Below, in pieces: positions 55,323-64,000 of a stretch of 64,000 bases of DNA. Where the stretch lies: NCBI GenBank assembly GCA_945883435.1, contig CAMCXK010000003.1:1-64000 (forward strand), read 5' to 3'. The position numbers were made by a program, and so were the translations under genes. The notes under the pieces were generated by a model. It ran no database searches. It was not told the origin of the DNA and saw nothing but the letters and a program-made list of their open reading frames with translations. The number at the start of each line of letters is the position of its first letter. Positions within the stretch are counted from its first letter, which is position 1. The DNA comes from Chthoniobacter flavus. GTDB taxonomy: Bacteria > Verrucomicrobiota > Verrucomicrobiia > Chthoniobacterales > Terrimicrobiaceae.

Positions 55323-57191
55323 TCAAAAACGCCGCGAAGGACCCATGGACTCTCCGAGAAGCGTGGGACCACGAAGAGCTGCCGCGAACGGCCCCGGACG
55401 GGGTGAAGGGAAGGTGAACTGGTGCCCGAGGAAGTCGGTATCCACTTGAAGGGGCAAACCAGTGGCGGTGACGTAGGGCGACTTTGGAATCTCGGCGATG
55501 CCGAGACGGGCCGATGTGACAGGCGCTGTCAGGGCCTCTGAAATCGCCGGGTCCCAGTCGGCAGTCAGTAGAAACTCCTGAAAACTCCAGCAACCGTTTT
55601 TCCATTGAACAGCATCGGCCTCGAAGGCCCCGGCCCTGGCGCCGTTCAAATGGACGTTGCCAGCAGCCATGGGCACGCTCTCCCGATGGTTGTAGACCCA
55701 GAGTCCATGGCCGTGACAGCGGGGCTGTTCCTCTTGGCCAAAAAACGGCTTCTCCGGAACTGCCCCGTCTCCAATAAATATGTTATTGAAGAATCGATTG
55801 CCGCTGCCAACGACCTCGGATAATCCGGCCACAAACGTGGAATGCGGCGGGTGATAGGGAGTCAAGCGCTTGTCTGGCCCGTTGACAATCCGCCCGGCGA
55901 AGAGGTTGTGGGCATACGCCCCCCCTTGGGAGACATCGAGGAGGGAGGTGGAGGAGAGCAGCAGATTGGCATCAACCAGGAATGGACCATGGTTGACTTC
56001 GACATACAGGTCGTCGGTCAGGTTGTCATGCAGAAGATTCCGGCTGACACGGGTGCCTTGCGTCATCCAGTCCAGCCAGATGCCACGGCACGTGCGGAAA
56101 ATGTGATTGGAGACGATCCGGGAGTCGATCGCCCCGTGGAATTTGATTCCGGCCATCTCATGCCCTGTAAAAAGTCGGCGCACGTGAATGTCGTGAATGA
56201 CATTATCCTCAATCGAGCTGAAAGCCGCTCCCAGACTCCCCACAATTCCCGCCTGTTCACAGTGGGAGATGTGATTGTGGCGCACGATATGGTGACCAAT
56301 GTTCTCCCGGTTCCATGGGATCGCATGGGCATGGGCCCGTTCAACCGTTTTTACATATCCTTCGGCGCTGTCTGCGGAGGTATTGTCATATTGGTCCCCA
56401 TATTTTCCAAGGCTGATACCGCAACAAACCGAGTAGCGAACGGTATTTTCCTCGATGATCCAACCTTTGCTCCAGTGGGTTCCAATCAGAGCGATTTGCT
56501 CGGCGGTGGGCGGCGCCCACGGCGTGGCGGCGTGGGAAAGGATAAATCCGCGAACCCTAATGTAGTTGCAACCCGGCTGGTCGGGATAGAACACCGTCTG
56601 CCGCACGTTGACCTCCACCAACTGCTCGTTGGGATCGACTTCCGGGAATCGCGCCCAAATCGTGGTGAGGCCTCCCTCGGCGCATGCAAACCATCGTGAA
56701 TCTCCGGACTCGCTCAGATCGTCGTAGGAGGCGGCTTCGGGCAGCCAATGATTGTTGAGATAAACCGCACCGGTGTGATGAGGTCTGCCCTTGTCGGTAA
56801 ACCAGTCTCCGTGGAGAAGGTCGGCGAACGGGTTGAAAGCCCCGAAGAACGGGGCGGGCAGCGTGACTTTCCAGAGATCTGCGTTGAGCGACTCCCAACC
56901 ACCCACCCGCTCCGAGCCTTTGATTTCAACCCTCTCTCCGGGCGCAGCCTGATAGGTGATCGGCAAAGAATCCGATGAGCCTCCCCGTGGTGGATTCACC
57001 CGCTCCCGGTAAACACCCTCATGAACGATGACCGTGTCGCCGGGCCATGCCATGTCGGCCGCGTGTTGAATCGTGCGCAGGGGTTCCTGGCTGGTTCCAG
57101 AATTGGTGTCGCTACCGGAAATAGCGACATGGATTTGACGCGGCGGCCGGCAGGGCCGTGGAAGGGATGTTGGCTTGTCCTTGGTTTTCAT
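55323..57191 (-). CDS. GH120-like beta-xylosidase (parallel beta-helix)
   Basis: 622 aa. Long stretches match the GH120 enzyme XylC as I remember it: GDTVIVHEGVYRERV, VEIKGSERV, PFFGAFNPFADL, SHAATPWAPPTAEQ, WSKGWIIEENTV, GHEMAGIKFHGAIDS and WLDWMTQGTRVSRNL. The nucleophile and acid/base of that family (Asp and Glu about 23 residues apart) correspond to Asp374 in IWLDW and Glu398 in YVEVNHGP. The helix repeats run through residues 200-480. No signal peptide is seen (MKTKDKPTSLPRPC start), so it probably works in the cytosol on imported xylosides. It is the last gene of the glycosidase operon, 31 bp after GH35. Confidence 0.85.
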   Translation of the reverse strand: MKTKDKPTSLPRPCRPPRQIHVAISGSDTNSGTSQEPLRTIQHAADMAWPGDTVIVHEGVYRERVNPPRGGSSDSLPITYQAAPGERVEIKGSERVGGWESLNADLWKVTLPAPFFGAFNPFADLLHGDWFTDKGRPHHTGAVYLNNHWLPEAASYDDLSESGDSRWFACAEGGLTTIWARFPEVDPNEQLVEVNVRQTVFYPDQPGCNYIRVRGFILSHAATPWAPPTAEQIALIGTHWSKGWIIEENTVRYSVCCGISLGKYGDQYDNTSADSAEGYVKTVERAHAHAIPWNRENIGHHIVRHNHISHCEQAGIVGSLGAAFSSIEDNVIHDIHVRRLFTGHEMAGIKFHGAIDSRIVSNHIFRTCRGIWLDWMTQGTRVSRNLLHDNLTDDLYVEVNHGPFLVDANLLLSSTSLLDVSQGGAYAHNLFAGRIVNGPDKRLTPYHPPHSTFVAGLSEVVGSGNRFFNNIFIGDGAVPEKPFFGQEEQPRCHGHGLWVYNHRESVPMAAGNVHLNGARAGAFEADAVQWKNGCWSFQEFLLTADWDPAISEALTAPVTSARLGIAEIPKSPYVTATGLPLQVDTDFLGHQFTFPSPRPGPFAAALRGPTLLGESMGPSRRF

Positions 57192-57222
57192 GTCATGAAT
57201 AGCAAATTTTCACAGGTTGGGC

Positions 57223-60153
57223 CTACCGGCCGATTTCGATCCGCTGCAAAGACTCCAGACGGACAAGGCGGACTTTTTCCGGTGTGGCACCCTCCACATC
57301 AAGGATGACCAGTTCATTGGCACCACTCTTGAGCCAGCATTCGGGCAGATAGAGCGGGAATTGCTGCTTGCTGTCCCCGAGGTTGTGCCCATTCAGCCAG
57401 ACATGGCCCGAACTTAGTCCACCGGTCTGCAATCCGATCAGTTCGCGGTGAATGGCCCGATAGACGAAGCTGGTGCGCCAAAAAACCGGCATGCCCTTGC
57501 CGGGCGTGCCCTCCGTTCTCCACGGCTGGGCCAAAAACCCATCCCAATTCTTCACTGTCCCGATGATGGCCGTCTCCTCCATGCCGTCCAGACCACCCCG
57601 GAATTTCCATCCTGTCGGAATTTTGCATGGCCAGAGTTCCATTTGCGTTCGGTTTGAAGTGATTGGTTCGCGAATGGTGCCCCCGACTTGAACGGCCAAG
57701 AGGAGGGTGTTCACGCCGGGCTTGAGTTCGTTGGCGAGCACCACTCCGTGGCTGAATGGCTGCTTGAAGATTTTTACTTCCGAGCCGTTCACAAAGAGGC
57801 GCAGCCTTTCTGAAATGGGACCGATTCCCGGGAGATGATCGGGCAGAAACGCCAACGCCTCCGTGAGCCCGGCGGGATTTTGGAAGTTGCCGCGCAACCA
57901 AAAATGCATCTTGCCGACAGGTTGTTGCGAATTTTCCCCAGCCAAAAGGGCCCAATGCCCGTCATCGAAGTCCGCTTGGGCAAAGCGTTTTCCTTCGCCC
58001 TCCAGATCGGTGGGGCTGGCCTTGGCCAGTCTCCATTTGGTGACCTGGCCGGCAGGCTGATCCCCGGCAAGGAAGGGTCCCCAGATGCCCCGGGCCGCTC
58101 CATGATCGATGAGACCGTTGAACGCATAAAGCTTCGGCCGGGGGGCGATCCGTGTGAAAAGCGCGAGGGTATTCTCGCCCGGTTTGAGGTGGAGCTGGCC
58201 AGGATCGGCCGGGTGTCCGTTGAGAAAAGCCTGAACGTTGGCAGCCAGACCAGCCGGGCGCAATGCCATGATCCCCTCCCCGTGGAGTGTGGTGCGATAC
58301 CAGCCATAACGGTTCTGGAAGCTGTCGTAACTTTCCATCGGCTGTGCCTCTGGCGATCCCAGCCACGCATCGTCGTTAAACGCGGGCCATCGCTCTCGGG
58401 CCGCATCGCGCCATTGCCAACCACCAAGTGAAGGCAATCCGGCCAACTGCACCGGGGCAACCTCCATCGGGCGGGCACCCGGATAGACGCGCAGCCGTCC
58501 GCCTTCCAGCGGCAATTCGGCCGTGCCGTCCTCGCGGACGAAAGTGGCCCCGACCACCAGCTTGTCTTTGAGCGCCCATGTCCGGTCGGCCAGCGCAGTG
58601 TTCATGATCAGAAAAAGCGCTTGGCCGCCGTCGCCGGAGTCGATCTCGATTTCCTGCACGCCATCCCCTTCAGGATAGGTGAAACCATACTGGGTCGGCA
58701 GGCTGCAGGAGGCTCGGCGCTTGAGGTTCACCTCGCCATAGTCGCCCGGCGCCCCGTAGCAAACCCAAATCTCGGTGCCGGCTATTTTCTGCCGGAGCAG
58801 GATGTTTGTCACAATGGCTTCGAACTCCGTCGCCTCCGTCCACGGCAAATCCAAAATCAGGGTCCGGATTTCATTGGGATGTAGCACCAGCTCTCCATGC
58901 CGGGGAAACCTCCCCCGCCCAAGCACCTCAATGCGTGTGGACTTCGAAGAGGTAGCTGGCTCGTTCTGCTCAAGCTGGAAAGCGTCCGCCGTCGGGGCGA
59001 TTTGCTGGGCGGCAAGGTTTTCATCGACCGGAATCAGGAAATTGTCGGCAAAGACTATCTTCCCATGGGGACTCTGGCGCGTGGTTATGCGCCCGGCCGT
59101 TGCCGAGGCGAACCCGGGAGCATTCACACTGCCGGTCAACAAAGCACTGAAGCTCTGCGCAAATTGAGCCGCCCGCCGGGCCGGAAAAAAGAGGTTGTGA
59201 AACCCGCCCCATTCGCCGATGGGAGCCGAGTAATCGTAGCTGGCCATGACGGTATCGCCCGAGTAGCCGAAATTACTGCCCCCATGGACCATATAGTAGC
59301 CGTAACCTCCCCCGCCGAAGGCAATAATCTTCCATGTGCCGCGAACCTTCTGTTCGAGCATTTCCTTCGGCATGTCGCCATACCGGCCGATCCAGCCGGT
59401 CCAGAACTCGGTCGTATACCAAGGCGTTTGCGAAACGAGGTAGGGAGACTCGCCGGAAGGATCCGCTCCGTGGTGCAACCCCGAAAAGAAAATCGGGATT
59501 TCAATGCCGGCGGCCCGTGCCTTTTCGTAGAGATGCATCATGTAGGGCGAGGAGGTATCGGCACCCCAACCGGCGGCGAGGTTCTCATTCTCCAACTGCA
59601 TCATGATCACGCTGCCCCCCTTGTGAATCTGGTGTCTGGCCACAATCGCCTCAATCTTTGCCAGATAACGATCGACATAACGCAGGTATTGCTCGTTGTT
59701 TTCCCGGAGCACCATACCCGGCTTGATCGTCAGCCAAGAGGGAAAGCCGCCGTGCTCCCATTCCGCGCAACAATACGGGCCCACCCGGGCAATCGCGTAG
59801 AGCCCCATCTCATGAACCAGCGCCAGAAAGGCATCCAAATCCGAGTTGCCCGAGAAATCCCAGACACCGTCTTGGGGCTCGTTGCTGTTCCAGAATGTGT
59901 AAAACTGGATCGTATTGAAGCCCATTTTTTTGATGCGCCAGAGCCGGTCGCGCCAAAGCTCCCGCGGGATCCGTGCGTAATGAATCTCCCCCGCCGTCAG
60001 AAAAACGGGTTTGCCATCGATCTGAAAGTAGCCGTTGGCCCAGGTGACTTTGTCCCGCGCAGCTCCAAGAGCGGGGAAGATGTCCGCATTGAGACCAGCG
60101 GCGAGGACTGGACTGGCGCCGGGAGCGATGGCGGCTGGTGGTGGTGGATTCAT
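57223..60153 (-). CDS. GH35 beta-galactosidase
   Basis: 976 aa from the ATG at 60153 (MNPPPPAAIAPGASPVL). A longer frame to 60276 would overlap the GH106 gene and was rejected. The TIM-barrel shows FLTAGEIHYARIPRELWRDRL, the acid/base Glu190 in MMQLENEN, the nucleophile Glu249 in YTTEFWTGWIG and GYYMVHGGSNFGYSG. C-terminal beta-sandwich domains include VQAFLNGHPAD and HVWLNGHNLGD jelly-roll motifs. No signal peptide is visible. It removes terminal beta-galactose; the operon suggests galactose in a branched heteroglycan. It starts 13 bp after the GH106 stop. Confidence 0.93.
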   Translation of the reverse strand: MNPPPPAAIAPGASPVLAAGLNADIFPALGAARDKVTWANGYFQIDGKPVFLTAGEIHYARIPRELWRDRLWRIKKMGFNTIQFYTFWNSNEPQDGVWDFSGNSDLDAFLALVHEMGLYAIARVGPYCCAEWEHGGFPSWLTIKPGMVLRENNEQYLRYVDRYLAKIEAIVARHQIHKGGSVIMMQLENENLAAGWGADTSSPYMMHLYEKARAAGIEIPIFFSGLHHGADPSGESPYLVSQTPWYTTEFWTGWIGRYGDMPKEMLEQKVRGTWKIIAFGGGGYGYYMVHGGSNFGYSGDTVMASYDYSAPIGEWGGFHNLFFPARRAAQFAQSFSALLTGSVNAPGFASATAGRITTRQSPHGKIVFADNFLIPVDENLAAQQIAPTADAFQLEQNEPATSSKSTRIEVLGRGRFPRHGELVLHPNEIRTLILDLPWTEATEFEAIVTNILLRQKIAGTEIWVCYGAPGDYGEVNLKRRASCSLPTQYGFTYPEGDGVQEIEIDSGDGGQALFLIMNTALADRTWALKDKLVVGATFVREDGTAELPLEGGRLRVYPGARPMEVAPVQLAGLPSLGGWQWRDAARERWPAFNDDAWLGSPEAQPMESYDSFQNRYGWYRTTLHGEGIMALRPAGLAANVQAFLNGHPADPGQLHLKPGENTLALFTRIAPRPKLYAFNGLIDHGAARGIWGPFLAGDQPAGQVTKWRLAKASPTDLEGEGKRFAQADFDDGHWALLAGENSQQPVGKMHFWLRGNFQNPAGLTEALAFLPDHLPGIGPISERLRLFVNGSEVKIFKQPFSHGVVLANELKPGVNTLLLAVQVGGTIREPITSNRTQMELWPCKIPTGWKFRGGLDGMEETAIIGTVKNWDGFLAQPWRTEGTPGKGMPVFWRTSFVYRAIHRELIGLQTGGLSSGHVWLNGHNLGDSKQQFPLYLPECWLKSGANELVILDVEGATPEKVRLVRLESLQRIEIGR

Positions 60154-60166
60154 AGGGAAGAGGCCG

Positions 60167-63109
60167 TCAAAAGGATTTGGGGATGGTTCGTTCCAGCGAA
60201 GGCCGGAGCACCACAGGCCCCAGCAGCCCGGCTTCGCGCAGCGGAGAATCCTTTTTGAAGTAATTCCATGCCGCAAACGCTTCGCGACGCGTCGGCCGGG
60301 GCAGGCTTTCCAAAATCCAAGCGGGAAAATGCTCCAATTGTCCTTGCGCGGTCCAGTTGCAATCCTCCGGCTGCTGTTGATCGCCGATGAGGCGGTTGGC
60401 CCATGTATTGGTGACCGCGATCTCGAGCCGATTGTGGCCCGCCTTGATCGACCCGGTCAAGTCGACCCGAAAGGGTGCCGTCCAGCAAATAGCCACTGGT
60501 TGGCCGTTGAGAATCACCTCGGCCATGTCCCGGACGACGCCCAGGTCGAGTTCGACGCGCAGGCCCGGTTCGAGCCACTGGGATGGCACCTCAAGCTCCC
60601 TGACATAATGGGCCGTGCCCGAAAAATACCTTATGCCTTCATCGGGCGACTCCGTCCACGATGCCAACTTGTCAAAACGAAGTGTCTTCGCGATACCCGC
60701 AGGAGGCTTGAAAGAGACATCCCAAGGCCCTTCCAGCGTCATGGCAGCGGGTGGCGGAGGAACGGCAATGCTCGCGCTCTTTCCTGATGCGGTTGTCAGT
60801 TGGTAATTTCCCGGACGGGCCGTGCGCAGAATGGTTCCTGCCGAACCTGAGACGAGTTTTGCTTCTTCAAATGGCTCGCCGTCGAGAGCAACCATCTTGA
60901 CAGGATCGGCTGCCACTGAGCTTCTTCGGAATACCACGAAAACGGATTCTTCCGAATCCAAGGCCAGATTCACCTCGGTGCGGCCATTGGTTTCGTTCCA
61001 CTGGCCGGCGTCAGTCTGCGTTCCCCGGACGGCATCCCAAAGTTCGGGAATTTTTCCGCCCACACGGAACGACCCCACGAATTGGGCCGGGATTTTATCC
61101 AGATTGGCGATGAAAAAGACGTCGGCATCGGCATCGCGCCGGTGGGCAAACCAGACTTTTCCCTTTTGCGGCGAACGGCTGAAGGCCGGCGCAATCCCCA
61201 AAGTGGCAAGCGCCTTTTCTGGAGTAACGTCCATGACGCGCCCATTGCCATAGTGGCGGTCCTTGGCAGAAGAATCGGGCGGACCCCAGAGTTCCCCGGC
61301 GATGGCGGCGACTTCCGCGTCGCAGGCAGGGTAATTCTGCAAGCTGGGCGATTTGAGCGGACGCGGTCCGACGATCGTTGCCCCTTGGGCGGCGAGATCC
61401 CGGAGCTTGCGGGCAACCTCGGGGAGCATCTCCGTCTTGTTCACGGCGAGGAACGCATACGAGCGCCCGCTTGCCAGGACGATTTTCCCGTTCTTGACCG
61501 CCGCGCCCTCCAGCAGCGTCTGGTTTGGAATCGTGTCCGCATGGGGCTTGGTATGATCCAAGGCCAGATAATCAGAGACCACCTCGCCGCGCTGAAGCAA
61601 AGCCTGACAACGGTTCAGATAGGCAAACCACGATTTGCCCGGCTCATACCACGTCTGGAACCGGCCAAAGTGGGTTCCCCAATGCCTCATCACAATCCCC
61701 GGACGAATGGAATCGTCGAAGGGCTGGTGCACCCATGAGTGGAGATGGAATTGGTTGTAGCCCATGCAGAGTGCCGCATCCCCGGTGGCCTTCAGAAAAC
61801 CCGGCGTTTCGCTCCACTTGCTGTGCTCCGGCCAACCGGTGAACGCTTCCACGGCAACAAGGTTTTGCCCATGGGCATTGGCCACGGCGGCGATCCCGCT
61901 GCGCGTCGAGTTGTTTTTGAGAACCGCGCCATCGGTCCAGATCACACCCATCGGGATGTCGGGGATCACCGTTGCGGCCGTCGCATTGATAGGCCCGTTC
62001 CCATAGGGCTCCAAAACCATCTCCAGGCCGGCTTCATTGATCCTGCGGCGGAACAGGGCGAAATTGTTTTCATTAAAAAGCTCACACGCCGTGGCCTTCA
62101 TATCCCAGAGAAAGCGTTTGCTCGTTTCCTCGCTGCCAAGCGTGCGTTTGGCCAGCACCGGCAGCCAGGGCAGGGGAGAATACCCGCGCCGTTTCTCAAA
62201 CTCTTGGGCGAAAAGCGCTGTCCAGTCCTGTGGACCGGCTTCATAACTGTCGAAGGTCAAATGCCGAAGCGACTTTCCCAAGAGTGGCCCAAGATGCTCC
62301 CGGAGTGGATCGATCACATGGCGGATATGGAGTTCCCCGGCTTCAGCACTGAGTTTGTCGCACTCGCGCGCAAACACCCCCTCAGGAGCCGGATGGGCGG
62401 TTGACTTGGTTGGGGTATACCCGAAGCGGTAAACAATCCATCTCCCGGCGGGCGCCTCCCATTGAAAGTTGCCGTCGGGTTGCCTCCGTGCCGTCAAATC
62501 CAAAACCGATTCCGCAGTGGTAATCGCGCCGGCCTCCGGCGAATCCGGCACGGCAATGACAGCGATGTCGCGGTAAAACCCCCAGTTGGTCTCGGGGACA
62601 GTCAACGGCCCGTTGAATGGCCGGCCTCCATCTACCTTTGTCTCGCTCCAAACCACTTTTTGCATCGAGTGCTCAGGCGTGATCCAAGGGCCCCCACTGG
62701 CTGAGTAGCCGACGCAGTTGTGCATCCCCAGATTGAGGCCAAGCCGATCGGCCTCCTTTGCGGCATGCGCAATCAAAGCCCACCACTCCGGGGAGCGATA
62801 GGCATTCCCGGACCAGGGCTTTGCCGTCTTTGGCGAAGATGGGCTTGGTCGCAACGGCGAGTGCAGGTTGAAGATGGTGGCCCCGCCAACTCCAGATGCC
62901 GCCATGGCCTCCAAGTCTTTGGTGATTCCCTCCTTGCTTACGTAAACGCCCATCCAATGCCACCAGACATGGGTTTGGGCCTTCGAAGGCGGATTCTTGT
63001 AGTCTTGGTCGAAAGTCTCGGCAACAGCTGGCAACGCCAGCCCATGCAGAGTGGCACCCAACAGCCCGACTCCGAGCGCCGTTCTTAAGCAACGCGCATT
63101 GTGAAACAC
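60167..63109 (-). CDS. Secreted GH106-like alpha-L-rhamnosidase
   Basis: 980 aa. The N-terminus is a signal peptide (MFHNARCLRTALGVGLLGAT, cleavage near AVAET). The catalytic part follows with THVWWHWMGVYVSKEGITKDL, GGATIFNLHSP, NLGMHNCVGYSASGGPWITP, LTFDSYEAGPQDWT, MVLEPYGNG and VAVEAFTGWPEH, typical of GH106. Near residues 825-925 a galactose-binding-like beta-sandwich (VELDLGVVRDMAEVILNG, HNRLEIAVTNTWANRLIGD) closes the protein. The family removes L-rhamnose from pectic side chains or ulvan-type glycans. It is 2 bp from the fucosidase and 13 bp from GH35. Confidence 0.92.
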   Translation of the reverse strand: MFHNARCLRTALGVGLLGATLHGLALPAVAETFDQDYKNPPSKAQTHVWWHWMGVYVSKEGITKDLEAMAASGVGGATIFNLHSPLRPSPSSPKTAKPWSGNAYRSPEWWALIAHAAKEADRLGLNLGMHNCVGYSASGGPWITPEHSMQKVVWSETKVDGGRPFNGPLTVPETNWGFYRDIAVIAVPDSPEAGAITTAESVLDLTARRQPDGNFQWEAPAGRWIVYRFGYTPTKSTAHPAPEGVFARECDKLSAEAGELHIRHVIDPLREHLGPLLGKSLRHLTFDSYEAGPQDWTALFAQEFEKRRGYSPLPWLPVLAKRTLGSEETSKRFLWDMKATACELFNENNFALFRRRINEAGLEMVLEPYGNGPINATAATVIPDIPMGVIWTDGAVLKNNSTRSGIAAVANAHGQNLVAVEAFTGWPEHSKWSETPGFLKATGDAALCMGYNQFHLHSWVHQPFDDSIRPGIVMRHWGTHFGRFQTWYEPGKSWFAYLNRCQALLQRGEVVSDYLALDHTKPHADTIPNQTLLEGAAVKNGKIVLASGRSYAFLAVNKTEMLPEVARKLRDLAAQGATIVGPRPLKSPSLQNYPACDAEVAAIAGELWGPPDSSAKDRHYGNGRVMDVTPEKALATLGIAPAFSRSPQKGKVWFAHRRDADADVFFIANLDKIPAQFVGSFRVGGKIPELWDAVRGTQTDAGQWNETNGRTEVNLALDSEESVFVVFRRSSVAADPVKMVALDGEPFEEAKLVSGSAGTILRTARPGNYQLTTASGKSASIAVPPPPAAMTLEGPWDVSFKPPAGIAKTLRFDKLASWTESPDEGIRYFSGTAHYVRELEVPSQWLEPGLRVELDLGVVRDMAEVILNGQPVAICWTAPFRVDLTGSIKAGHNRLEIAVTNTWANRLIGDQQQPEDCNWTAQGQLEHFPAWILESLPRPTRREAFAAWNYFKKDSPLREAGLLGPVVLRPSLERTIPKSF

Positions 63110-63111
63110 CC

Positions 63112-64000
63112 TTACGGAGCTCCTTCTTCAGAGATTTCAAGCACAAGGACGGTGGCCAGAGCGGATGCCGGAGCCTGCGCTGGCAGGGCCACGCGCAAGG
63201 TGTCACCCTGCTGTCGCAGGTCCAAGTTTGTGGATTTGTCGGACAGAAGATAAGCCTTCGCAACCGTGCCCTTCACAGGCGGGAGCTCGAAGTGCCCTTC
63301 GCGCGGCCATTGGAAAAAATGGAGATACAGCTTTCCCGGCTTTGTGGTGCAGCGCCAGTCCTTCTTCGGCTCGGTGAGTGGTTTGCCCGACTTGTCGGTC
63401 TTGCCGGGAACAATCACCGCCTCAAACTCCGATCCGAAAACCGTTGGCCCGGCACCGTAAATGGCCTCGCCATTGGTTTGCAGCCAAGCACCAACTTCGC
63501 GGAGGCTCTGCTGCTGCGGCTCCGGGATCACACCGCTGGAATCGGGCCCGACATTCAGCAAATAGTTGCCACCCTTGCTGACGGCATCGACGAGGGAAAA
63601 ACAAACTTCTTTGGCAGGCTTCGCTTTGTTTTTTTCCTTGTTTGTGTATCCCCAAGCCTCGTTGAGTGTGGCGGCCGTTTCCCAAACCCCGGGCACCACT
63701 GCTGGAGGAACCTGGTTGTCTCCCATCGATTTGATATCCCAAGCGACTTTTTTCAGGTCTTTGAACTTCTTCGGCTCTTTCGGCCCAAGTCGGCTGTTAA
63801 CCAATGTATTGGGCTGAAGCTGCCGGATGGCGGAAGCCATTCGCGTGGCGCGCTCGGGAGTCATGTAGGGGGTGGGCCAGTCGAACCAGAGATAGCCGAT
63901 TTCGCCATAGTTGCTTAGCAGCTCTTGCACCTGTGGGATCGCCTTACGGTTGAAGTAGGCATCAAAATCACGCTTGTCGGGATCCGTGGAAAAATCCAGC
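63112..64000 (-). CDS. GH29 alpha-L-fucosidase, C-terminal part
   Basis: The frame stays open to the window edge, so only the last 295 residues are visible; the first visible residues are LDFSTDPDKRDFDAYFNRKA. The GH29 nucleophile Asp lies in EIGYLWFDWPTPYMTPER. It is followed by LQPNTLVNSRLG, VWETAATLNEAWGYT, LVDAVSKGGNYLLNVGPDSSG and GEAIYGAGPTVFG, all typical of the family. The last part is a beta-sandwich. It removes terminal L-fucose. The stop is 2 bp before the GH106 start, so it leads the visible part of the operon. Secretion cannot be judged because the N-terminus is missing. Confidence 0.95.
   Translation of the reverse strand, partial: LDFSTDPDKRDFDAYFNRKAIPQVQELLSNYGEIGYLWFDWPTPYMTPERATRMASAIRQLQPNTLVNSRLGPKEPKKFKDLKKVAWDIKSMGDNQVPPAVVPGVWETAATLNEAWGYTNKEKNKAKPAKEVCFSLVDAVSKGGNYLLNVGPDSSGVIPEPQQQSLREVGAWLQTNGEAIYGAGPTVFGSEFEAVIVPGKTDKSGKPLTEPKKDWRCTTKPGKLYLHFFQWPREGHFELPPVKGTVAKAYLLSDKSTNLDLRQQGDTLRVALPAQAPASALATVLVLEISEEGAP

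Noticed and set aside
55141-55449. 102-codon plus-strand frame after the VWA gene
   Set aside because: It runs into the 3' end of the GH120 gene on the other strand and shows no motif or plausible start signal.
60154-60276. N-terminal extension of the GH35 protein
   Set aside because: The added 41 residues overlap the GH106 3' end and look like antisense sequence; the ATG at 60153 fits the spacing of the operon.

Overview
The window looks like a chromosomal segment of a member of Verrucomicrobiota. This is inferred from a PEP-CTERM exported protein with the VPEPSTWAM sorting signal, a short EF-Ts (199 aa), a short divergent omega subunit, a family 29/106/35/120 glycosidase operon, high GC and mostly weak or absent Shine-Dalgarno sequences. 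I see no rRNA, tRNA, CRISPR array, transposase, integrase or attachment site. The class within the phylum cannot be fixed from the sequence alone.

Left part (1-14.4 kb). A minus-strand transcription/translation operon runs rplA-rplJ-rplL-rpoB-rpoC-rpsB-tsf and ends in a hairpin terminator. Beyond it, still on the minus strand, lie a family 2 glycosyltransferase, parA (ATGA overlap) and the first residues of a membrane protein. The operon starts from a short divergent region with a poly-A/T tract; rpoZ (omega) and smpB leave in the other direction. rplK is not upstream of rplA, and rpsL/rpsG do not follow rpoC.

Middle (14.6-51.4 kb). This is housekeeping DNA: leuC-leuD; a cell-wall amidase; a YmdB-type phosphodiesterase and a MATE exporter; an inositol-monophosphatase-like gene, a DUF374 acyltransferase and folD, which overlap; the PEP-CTERM protein; a UxaE-type tagaturonate epimerase; mutS-thiG; and nuoIJKLMN followed without a break by an MTH1-like Nudix hydrolase and an adenosine deaminase. 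Then come gltX-argC-argJ-argB plus a small membrane protein, CPBP protease-thiL, hemL, carA, an FHA protein, and a tightly overlapping run lysS-amidase-murI-O-antigen-ligase/TPR. The last of these overlaps the convergent aat tail to tail.

Accessory module (51.65-55.05 kb). Three plus-strand genes encode a 133-aa unknown protein, an AAA_5/MoxR/CobS-type ATPase with an extra N-terminal domain that resembles BRCT, and a 517-aa protein with a HECAH metallopeptidase-like motif and a C-terminal von Willebrand A domain. The coding strand is unusually rich in C. A ten-pair hairpin lies about 160 nt upstream of the first gene. The ATPase/VWA pairing is a known theme (CobS/CobT, MoxR-VWA), but this combination is the best candidate here for an undescribed system.

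Right part (55.3-64 kb). A minus-strand glycan-utilisation operon, read from the right edge, encodes a GH29 alpha-L-fucosidase (cut by the window), a GH106 alpha-L-rhamnosidase, a GH35 beta-galactosidase and a GH120 beta-xylosidase. Spacers are 2 to 31 bp. The set points to a branched plant or algal polysaccharide that carries fucose, rhamnose, galactose and xylose.
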